From positions 395-12,403 of the forward strand of contig CAJTUQ010000040.1 in NCBI GenBank assembly GCA_910579335.1: a DNA stretch of 12,009 bases. Reading direction: 5' to 3'. This document shows positions 1 to 5,477 of the stretch, piece by piece (within the stretch, counting starts at the first letter, position 1; the number at the start of each line of letters is the position of its first letter). The translations under genes were made by a program, and so were the position numbers. The notes under the pieces are model-generated. The model worked only from the letters and a program-made list of their open reading frames with translations, ran no database searches and was not told the DNA's origin. The DNA is from an uncultured Dorea sp. (lineage in GTDB: Bacteria > Bacillota > Clostridia > Lachnospirales > Lachnospiraceae).

Positions 1-1325
1 ACCTTCTTAATCGTTCCGCTCAAAGCAAACAATGCGATAATATTCGGAATAACCATCATGGAATTGAAGCAGTCCGCCATATTCCATACAAGGTCTACCT
101 GTGCCAGAGATCCGAGCAATACGCATACGGCAACAAGTACGGAATAAACCTTAACCGCCTTCGCCCCGAACAAATACTTCACGTTTGCCTGACCGAAGAA
201 ATACCATCCGAGAATCGTACTGAAAGCAAAGAAAAACATACAGATGGCAATAAAGATGTCTCCGCCTTTGCCGTAAAGTGTAGAGAAAGCATATTGGCTT
301 AACTCCGCTCCCGTCTTCCCGCTCGGAATCGACTGGGTTGTAATAATAACAAGCGCCGTCAGGTTCAGAATTACAAATGTGTCAATAAACACGCCGATCA
401 TAGCAACAAATCCCTGCTCTACCGGATGGTCAACCTTTGCAACTGCATGAGCGTGAGGGGTCGAACCCATACCAGCCTCATTGGAAAACAGACCTCTTGC
501 GACACCCTTCGTAAGAGCCAGCTTGATAGTAGCGCCCACAGCGCCGCCTGTGATTGCAGAAGGAGCAAATGCACCTACGACGATAGAATAGAATGCGTAA
601 GGTATCTGCTTAAAGTTATAGAAAATAACAATCAGCGCACCAACGATATATAAAGCCGCCATAATCGGAACGATAGTTTCCGTAACCTTTGCAATACGCT
701 TCATGCCGCCCATAAATACGAACAACGCCAAAACTGCCAGAATTGCGCCCATAGCAATCTGCGGTACGCCAAATGCGGTGTTGAATGCTGCTGCAATTGA
801 ATTTGCCTGAACCGCGTTGCCCATAAAACCAAGTGCAAAAATCAGAAGAACAGCGAAAATAGCCGCCAGAACTTTTCCGAACGTCCCTGTGAACGCCGCC
901 CGGATATAATATACCGGCCCGCCGGTGATCTCTCCGTCTTCTCCTACCTGTTTGTACTTCTGCGCCATAACTGCCTCGCCGAAAATCGTCGCCATTCCCA
1001 AAAATGCCGCAATCCACATCCAAAAGATGGCTCCCGGACCTCCGATGGCAATCGCTGTCGCCGCACCGGCAATATTACCGGTACCTACCTGTGCCGCAAT
1101 CGCTGTCGCAAGAGCCTGGAAGGATGACATTCCGTCCGCTCCCGCCTCTCCTTTTTTGGAGAAAAGGCCGCCAAAGGTTCTTCTTATACCCTCCTTGAAG
1201 CCTCTAATCTGAATAAATCCCAGCTTGACAGAAAACCAGACACCGCCTCCAAGAAGCGCAACAATTAAAATGTAATCTGCCAGATAATGCTGAATGGTAA
1301 GTACGATGTTATTTAATGCTTCCAT
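1..1325 (-). CDS. Sodium:alanine/glycine symporter, AGCS family (3' end cut by window edge)
   Basis: This is an integral membrane transporter of the AGCS family, which imports alanine, glycine or related small amino acids with Na+. About 441 codons lie in the window. Family members usually have about 450-490 residues, so only the extreme C-terminus is missing. The start is the ATG at 1325, preceded by AGGGGG (1335-1340) at 9-base spacing. The N-terminus (MEALNNIVLT) leads into a first hydrophobic segment. The family signature follows at residues 80-104 (VGTGNIAGAATAIAIGGPGA, then FWMW), with GGPVYYI near 135-141 and SNEAGMGSTPHA near 279-290. The rest alternates long hydrophobic segments with short charged loops, as expected for about 11 membrane helices. 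It is transcribed alone from its own promoter and is separated from purB by a terminator. The exact substrate (alanine, glycine or glutamine) cannot be read from the sequence. Confidence 0.95.
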   Translation of the reverse strand, partial: MEALNNIVLTIQHYLADYILIVALLGGGVWFSVKLGFIQIRGFKEGIRRTFGGLFSKKGEAGADGMSSFQALATAIAAQVGTGNIAGAATAIAIGGPGAIFWMWIAAFLGMATIFGEAVMAQKYKQVGEDGEITGGPVYYIRAAFTGTFGKVLAAIFAVLLIFALGFMGNAVQANSIAAAFNTAFGVPQIAMGAILAVLALFVFMGGMKRIAKVTETIVPIMAALYIVGALIVIFYNFKQIPYAFYSIVVGAFAPSAITGGAVGATIKLALTKGVARGLFSNEAGMGSTPHAHAVAKVDHPVEQGFVAMIGVFIDTFVILNLTALVIITTQSIPSGKTGAELSQYAFSTLYGKGGDIFIAICMFFFAFSTILGWYFFGQANVKYLFGAKAVKVYSVLVAVCVLLGSLAQVDLVWNMADCFNSMMVIPNIIALFALSGTIKK

Positions 1326-1358
1326 ACTGTAATTCCCCCTTTTTCCTATAGATATCTT

Positions 1359-1381
1359 AAATAATTCATCGTTAATTATTT
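1359..1381. repeat. Perfect 8-bp AT-rich inverted repeat in symporter leader, candidate operator
   Basis: AAATAATT (1359-1366) and AATTATTT (1374-1381) form a perfect palindrome around a 7-base spacer. It lies just downstream of the predicted transcription start (about 1384) of the symporter gene, so a bound dimeric repressor could block transcription there. As RNA the stem would be all A-U and weak, which favours a DNA operator over an RNA hairpin. AT-rich DNA makes chance palindromes fairly common. The regulator is unknown. Confidence 0.4.
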
Positions 1382-1390
1382 GACATCTCT

Positions 1391-1419
1391 ATAATATATT
1401 ATTTCAACAAAAAATGCAA
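1391..1419 (-). promoter_or_regulatory. Sigma-A-type promoter of the AGCS symporter gene
   Basis: Read on the minus strand, a -35 box TTGCAT (1414-1419) is followed by a 17-base spacer and a -10 box TATTAT (1391-1396). The predicted start is near 1384, which gives a leader of about 58 bases before the ATG at 1325. This is inferred from consensus only. Confidence 0.65.
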
Positions 1420-1463
1420 CATATTTCTTCCGTTTTTGTGCTTTTTGAATATTTTTCTTCAAA

Positions 1464-1493
1464 AAAAGCAGCCTGAAATGCCAGGCTGCTTTT
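1464..1493 (-). terminator. Rho-independent terminator after purB
   Basis: The core stem pairs AGCAGCCTG (1467-1475) with CAGGCTGCT (1482-1490) around a 6-base loop, and flanking A/T pairs extend it to 1464-1493. Read on the minus strand the hairpin runs straight into a U-tract (complement of the A-run 1461-1467), the classical intrinsic terminator layout. It sits 30-60 bases beyond the purB stop codon and also insulates the symporter promoter. In the plus direction it has only a 4-base T-run. Confidence 0.88.
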
Positions 1494-1519
1494 GCATACA
1501 TACTAAACCGTTTATATTT

Positions 1520-2953
1520 TTATACATTAATTTCTGATTTGACCCCAAGTATATCCTGATTTTTCTCTAAAAGGGGACGTATTACTTTTTCCAGATAAGC
1601 TTCTACCTGAAGAGCCGAACGCCCCACATATTTGGAAGGTTCCATTGTCTTTTTCAGCTCGTCAAGCGACAGGCCGAATGCCGGTTCCGCCGCAATCAGT
1701 TCAAGAAGATTATTGTCAAGCCCTTTCTCCTTCACATTACGCCCCGCTTCCATAGAAAGCTCGCGAATCCGCTCATGGAGCTCCTGCCTGTCCCCTCCGG
1801 CTTTTACGGCGTCCATCATTATATTCTCAGTTGCCATAAAGGGCAGCTCGCTCATCAGACGCTTCTCAATCACCTTCGGGTAAACCACGAGCCCGTCCAC
1901 CACATTCAGACAGAGGTCAAGGATACCATCGACAGCAAGGAAGCCTTCCGGCACGCTCAGCCTCTTATTTGCAGAATCGTCAAGCGTCCTCTCAAACCAC
2001 TGTGTCGCAGATGTTACGGCCGGATTCAGCGCATCAATCATCACATACCTCGACAGGGACGCTATCCTCTCGCTCCTCATGGGATTTCTCTTATAAGCCA
2101 TAGCCGATGAGCCGATCTGAGACTTTTCAAACGGCTCCTCCACCTCCTTCAAATGCTGAAGAAGCCGGATGTCGTTTGACATTTTATGTGCGCTGGCAGC
2201 TATCCCTGCAAGCACGTTCAGAACTCTTGTATCTACCTTGCGGGAATAGGTCTGGCCCGAAACAGGATAGCATGCCTCAAACCCCATCTTTGCCGCAATC
2301 ATCGGGTCAATCTTATCAATAAGCTCCTGATTCCCGTCAAAAAGCTCCAAAAAGCTTGCCTGCGTTCCCGTAGTGCCTTTTGAGCCTAAAAGTTTCAAGC
2401 TTCCCTTGACATACTCCAGATCCTCCAAATCCATCTCAAACTCCTGAAGCCAGAGCGACGCCCTCTTTCCGACGGTTGTCGGCTGCGCCGGCTGAAAATG
2501 AGTAAATGCAAGGGTCGGCAGATTTTTATATTCCCCGGCAAACCGCGCAAGCTCAGCAATTACATTTACAAGTTTTTTTCTCACAAGCTCCAATGCCTCG
2601 GACATCAAAATGATGTCCGTGTTGTCTCCCACATAGCAGGAAGTCGCCCCAAGATGGATTATTCCCTTCGCTTTCGGGCACTGCTGCCCATATGCATACA
2701 CATGGGACATTACATCGTGCCGCACCTGCTTTTCCCGCTCTTTTGCCACGTCATAATTAATATCATCCGCATGAGCTTTCAGTTCTTCTATCTGCTCATC
2801 GGAAATATTAAGCCCCAGCTCTTTTTCCGTCTCCGCAAGGGCAATCCACAATCGTCTCCAGGTGCAGAATTTCTTGTCCGGCGAAAAGATATACTGCATC
2901 TCTTTGCTGGCATAACGCTCCGAAAGCGGACTTTGGTATCTGTCGTTTGTCAT
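1520..2953 (-). CDS. purB: Adenylosuccinate lyase
   Basis: A cytoplasmic homotetrameric enzyme of the fumarase/aspartase superfamily. It releases fumarate twice in purine synthesis: from SAICAR to AICAR, and from adenylosuccinate to AMP. Counting from the ATG at 2953 (477 aa), the diagnostic flexible-loop signature GSSAMAYKRNP lies near residues 281-291, with the catalytic serine expected in the SS pair. FTHFQPAQPTT near 150-160 carries the catalytic histidine region, and IHLGATS near 99-105 and RHDVMSH near 78-84 are further active-site segments. Length and motifs resemble the approximately 480-residue form that includes the human enzyme, rather than the shorter (about 430 aa) Bacillus form. 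An ATG two codons upstream (2959) is only 3 bases from GGAGG, whereas 2953 has 9-base spacing, so 2953 is preferred. It lies 27 bases after the TPR gene and appears to be the last gene of that operon. Confidence 0.96.
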   Translation of the reverse strand: MTNDRYQSPLSERYASKEMQYIFSPDKKFCTWRRLWIALAETEKELGLNISDEQIEELKAHADDINYDVAKEREKQVRHDVMSHVYAYGQQCPKAKGIIHLGATSCYVGDNTDIILMSEALELVRKKLVNVIAELARFAGEYKNLPTLAFTHFQPAQPTTVGKRASLWLQEFEMDLEDLEYVKGSLKLLGSKGTTGTQASFLELFDGNQELIDKIDPMIAAKMGFEACYPVSGQTYSRKVDTRVLNVLAGIAASAHKMSNDIRLLQHLKEVEEPFEKSQIGSSAMAYKRNPMRSERIASLSRYVMIDALNPAVTSATQWFERTLDDSANKRLSVPEGFLAVDGILDLCLNVVDGLVVYPKVIEKRLMSELPFMATENIMMDAVKAGGDRQELHERIRELSMEAGRNVKEKGLDNNLLELIAAEPAFGLSLDELKKTMEPSKYVGRSALQVEAYLEKVIRPLLEKNQDILGVKSEINV

Positions 2954-2980
2954 AATCATTTTCCTCCGTTAATTGCTATT

Positions 2981-3781
2981 TTATAATCCATTACCGGTTC
3001 TCCTCATTCCCTTACGGCTGTTAAGCCGACGGTAATCACTCTTCCACTGCGCAAGCTTTTCCTCCGGCACGTCCGGATCCAGTTCTTCATGCACTTCCCT
3101 GATATCTTCCTTCAGCTTTGAAGCCATGCTAAGAAACAACGGATTTCCCGAAAGCATCTTCGTATAATCCTTCCTTGAATAGGTCTGATAACAGCAATAC
3201 AGGTAAGCCTTCAGCATATCCGGTTCCTCACAGAGGTAGTACGCCTCTTTATAGGCGGCAAGAGCCTCCTCATACAGAAACAGATGTCCGTACGCAGAAC
3301 CCATGCATCCATACACATGCCCGTAGAACTTTTTCCCCGCAGAATCATCCCACTCGGCATTCACAATCGACTGGTAGACTAAAACAGCCGCCGAGTATTC
3401 CCCGCTCTTAAGCAGCGTGTCTCCTTTAAACTTTATTTTTTCCACTTCCTTCTGGTGGCGCAGGTTTTCTAAGAGTCCCTGTATCTTATTAATTTCCGAC
3501 TGTCCATAGATATAAGATCCGCGCAGCAGCGCAATCACAAACTGCTCTTCCGAACAGTTCTTCGAAATCTCTTCCCGAAGCTTCTCTGCAAGCTTCGGAA
3601 GATGCAGTTCCGTGGAAATCCACGCACACAATTGCCGGTTCATAATCGTATGGTCAATCAGATAAAGATTGTTGCATACATAATAGCACAGCTCCTCTAT
3701 CGTATAAATGCGCAGATGGATACGCCCAATTTCATAAGGTTGTTTTGCCCTTACATTATGACATAGAATTAAACTGCCCAT
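2981..3781 (-). CDS. TPR-repeat protein of unknown function, partner of DUF5716/DUF5717 module
   Basis: A predicted soluble 266-residue protein with no signal peptide or membrane segment. The N-terminal part (about 20-110) is helical and carries no motif I know. Residues about 113-146 (FKGDTLLKSGEYSAAVLVYQ) and 153-186 (GSAYGHLFLYEEALAAYKEA) read as two consecutive tetratricopeptide repeats, with a further helical stretch to about 225. The C-terminus is highly charged and ends in an arginine-rich tail. TPRs bind other proteins, so a scaffold or co-chaperone-like role is likely but not shown. The ATG at 3781 is well supported by AGGAGG 5 bases upstream. The gene overlaps the end of the DUF5716-like gene by 26 bases, so its ribosome binding site lies inside that gene and translation is probably coupled. 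No specific family name is recognised. Confidence 0.82.
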   Translation of the reverse strand: MGSLILCHNVRAKQPYEIGRIHLRIYTIEELCYYVCNNLYLIDHTIMNRQLCAWISTELHLPKLAEKLREEISKNCSEEQFVIALLRGSYIYGQSEINKIQGLLENLRHQKEVEKIKFKGDTLLKSGEYSAAVLVYQSIVNAEWDDSAGKKFYGHVYGCMGSAYGHLFLYEEALAAYKEAYYLCEEPDMLKAYLYCCYQTYSRKDYTKMLSGNPLFLSMASKLKEDIREVHEELDPDVPEEKLAQWKSDYRRLNSRKGMRRTGNGL

Positions 3782-5042
3782 TGATTCCTCCTAAATGTAT
3801 ATCCTTTGTAACGCAAAACCCGGTTGCAGGATAAAAATCCCCAAAACCGATATCCCTAAGCGTCAGCCTGCAGAGCCGTTCCTCCAGAAACATAATCTCT
3901 ATCTTAAGCCGGAGAGAATAATCCGTCCGCTCAGGCAGTCCCTTCATAGATATCTTCTCTACCTGCAGCTCCTCGCCCGCAAGGGACTCTATGTGGACTT
4001 CCAAATCCGAATCATCCTCAAGAAGCACCTCCCACTCTCCGTCCGCTTCATACCAGCGGGTTCCCCACGACACAATAGGATACCATCCTTCTTTGCCATT
4101 CACCCGCATACGCAGGGAGATGCGCTGCGTCATCTTTGTCTCATCCAAATAAATCGGGCCGTCATTGTCATCCCTGCATATACGCACGGAGGTATAGCAT
4201 GCTCCCTTACTGTAAAGGTTATTCCCTACAAAGGCCCTCCGCCCGTTGCACAGCACCTTAAGAGAATTTGGATACCAATTATTCTCAAAGCCCTCTCCCG
4301 TCAGATATACGGATGAAATAACCTTTTTTTCAAATACGCTTTGTATAAATGCTTTAAAGCTCTCGTCCGCATTTCTCGCCTTTTCTTCATCATCCATCAG
4401 CAGATGAATCGCTTCCAGCTCCTTGATATGGGCTTTTGCCACCTCATCCACGGTAACAAACAATTCCTTTTCACGGTTATTCACCACATTCAGCCTTCTC
4501 AGCATATAAGCCTTGATTTTAGTCGCATCACAAAAAATCAAGGCGGATTCATACTGCCACAGCTCCTTGGGCTGATAGAACATGTATTGGCAGAAGCTTT
4601 CCTTGTAATCCTGCACATATACCCTGTCTTTTGGGATTCCAAGATGCTTTCCGATGCTCTTTAACATCTTCGACATGTCAACGCTTGTAAACGGCGTAGT
4701 AAATGTCAGATAATCTATCTCTTCGAATCTCTCCAGCGTAAGCCGGATAAATTTTGCCAGCAGCCACACAGCGTCATAGGTTTTTTTCCCGACAGCTACC
4801 TTCCTGCGGTAAAACGCCTTGGTGAACAAATCCTCCACAAACAGACTCTCATCCACTGCCTTTAGGCATTCCGCCTCCAGGCCATAGACCCATTGTCCGT
4901 CCATTTTTCCAAGTGAAAGAGGAATCTGATAGTTGTCAGAGGAAACCTCCAGAGTCTCCGGTTCTTCCTTGGCTTCATTATAATAACTGATCTGGCAGTA
5001 TTTTTCATTCAGGTCATATCCAAGGATACTCCCTCTCTCCAT
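3756..5042 (-). CDS. DUF5716-type protein, degenerate Hsp70/actin-like fold
   Basis: A 428-residue cytoplasmic protein that I match from memory to the DUF5716 family of Lachnospiraceae; its function is unknown. The order of motifs follows the Hsp70/actin ATPase fold. ILGYDLNEKYCQISYY (6-21) corresponds to phosphate-1 (IGIDLGTTNS in DnaK). YLTFTTP (111-117) and VYVQDYKESFCQYMFYQP (141-158) correspond to the segments before phosphate-2. ALIFCDATKIKAYML (167-181) is at the phosphate-2 position, and SSVYLTGEGFENNWYPNSL (243-261) at the adenosine motif. The glycine- and threonine-rich nucleotide loops are lost (DLGTT to DLNEK, DxGGGT to CDATK), so it may be a pseudo-ATPase. Residues about 305-410 are beta-rich and end RDIGFGDFYPATG, reminiscent of the Hsp70 substrate-binding beta domain. 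ATG 5042 has GAGGAGG at 7-base spacing. The gene lies 24 bases after the DUF5717 C-terminal frame and overlaps the TPR gene by 26 bases. Confidence 0.78.
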   Translation of the reverse strand: MERGSILGYDLNEKYCQISYYNEAKEEPETLEVSSDNYQIPLSLGKMDGQWVYGLEAECLKAVDESLFVEDLFTKAFYRRKVAVGKKTYDAVWLLAKFIRLTLERFEEIDYLTFTTPFTSVDMSKMLKSIGKHLGIPKDRVYVQDYKESFCQYMFYQPKELWQYESALIFCDATKIKAYMLRRLNVVNNREKELFVTVDEVAKAHIKELEAIHLLMDDEEKARNADESFKAFIQSVFEKKVISSVYLTGEGFENNWYPNSLKVLCNGRRAFVGNNLYSKGACYTSVRICRDDNDGPIYLDETKMTQRISLRMRVNGKEGWYPIVSWGTRWYEADGEWEVLLEDDSDLEVHIESLAGEELQVEKISMKGLPERTDYSLRLKIEIMFLEERLCRLTLRDIGFGDFYPATGFCVTKDIHLGGINGQFNSMS

Positions 5043-5066
5043 CCCATTTCCTCCTCAAAACAACAC

Positions 5067-5477
5067 TTAATATATTTTAAACATCCTTTCCGCCATTCTT
5101 TCATCCTCCTCATAAACTGCCATCATCTTCTTACGGCTTGCAGGGGACATACGGATCAATGCATTAAGCCTTCCATATTTTCCGGCCGTTGTCTTCTTCC
5201 TGCCGGAAAGAACCGACTTTTCCGACGTAGTCACCTTTTTTCCCTTCGTCTCTTGAAAATAGTAGCTGACATGTTCATCATCGTACAGCACGTACTGCTT
5301 CACATACAGATTATCAAACAGCGGAAGAAGTGTTTCTTTATGATATCCCAATTCTTCTCTTTTGCCCCGCTTCATCTTGTAATATAATTCTACGCTGCTT
5401 CCCGGCTCTCCCTGATAAAATACGATTGACTTGTCATAAAGCTGCAGCTCTCTCAGCCATGTTTCCTCATAATCCAC
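5067..5477 (-). CDS. C-terminal domain of the DUF5717-type protein in a separate (-1) frame
   Basis: This 136-codon frame continues the preceding large gene after an apparent frameshift. Its sequence (YDKSIVFYQGEPGSSVELYY near residues 14-33, LFDNLYVKQYVLYDDEHVSY near 53-72) resembles what I remember as the C-terminal end of full-length DUF5717 proteins, where it follows the helical region directly. The first possible start is the GTG at 5477, 25 bases inside the upstream gene. Its Shine-Dalgarno is poor (GAGGGAG only 2 bases away), which argues against it being a normal independent gene. The frame is open back to 5507, so one missing base anywhere in 5453-5507 would explain the break. It may instead be translated by reinitiation as a separate subunit. 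The final residues are charged (EEDERMAERMFKIY). The DUF5716-like gene starts 24 bases downstream. Confidence 0.7.
   Translation of the reverse strand: MDYEETWLRELQLYDKSIVFYQGEPGSSVELYYKMKRGKREELGYHKETLLPLFDNLYVKQYVLYDDEHVSYYFQETKGKKVTTSEKSVLSGRKKTTAGKYGRLNALIRMSPASRKKMMAVYEEDERMAERMFKIY

Noticed and set aside
616..1023. 135-codon minus-strand frame inside the symporter gene
   Set aside because: It overlaps the AGCS gene in another frame of the same strand and its composition (glycine/arginine/tyrosine-rich, low complexity) is that of a shifted reading of a membrane-protein gene.
3795..4316. 173-codon plus-strand frame antisense to the DUF5716-like gene, and similar long plus-strand frames at 2498-2986 (antisense to purB) and 6980-7330
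   Set aside because: Each lies wholly opposite a gene with clear family motifs or operon context, has no convincing ribosome binding site and shows no recognisable protein motif. They are shadows of the coding strand.
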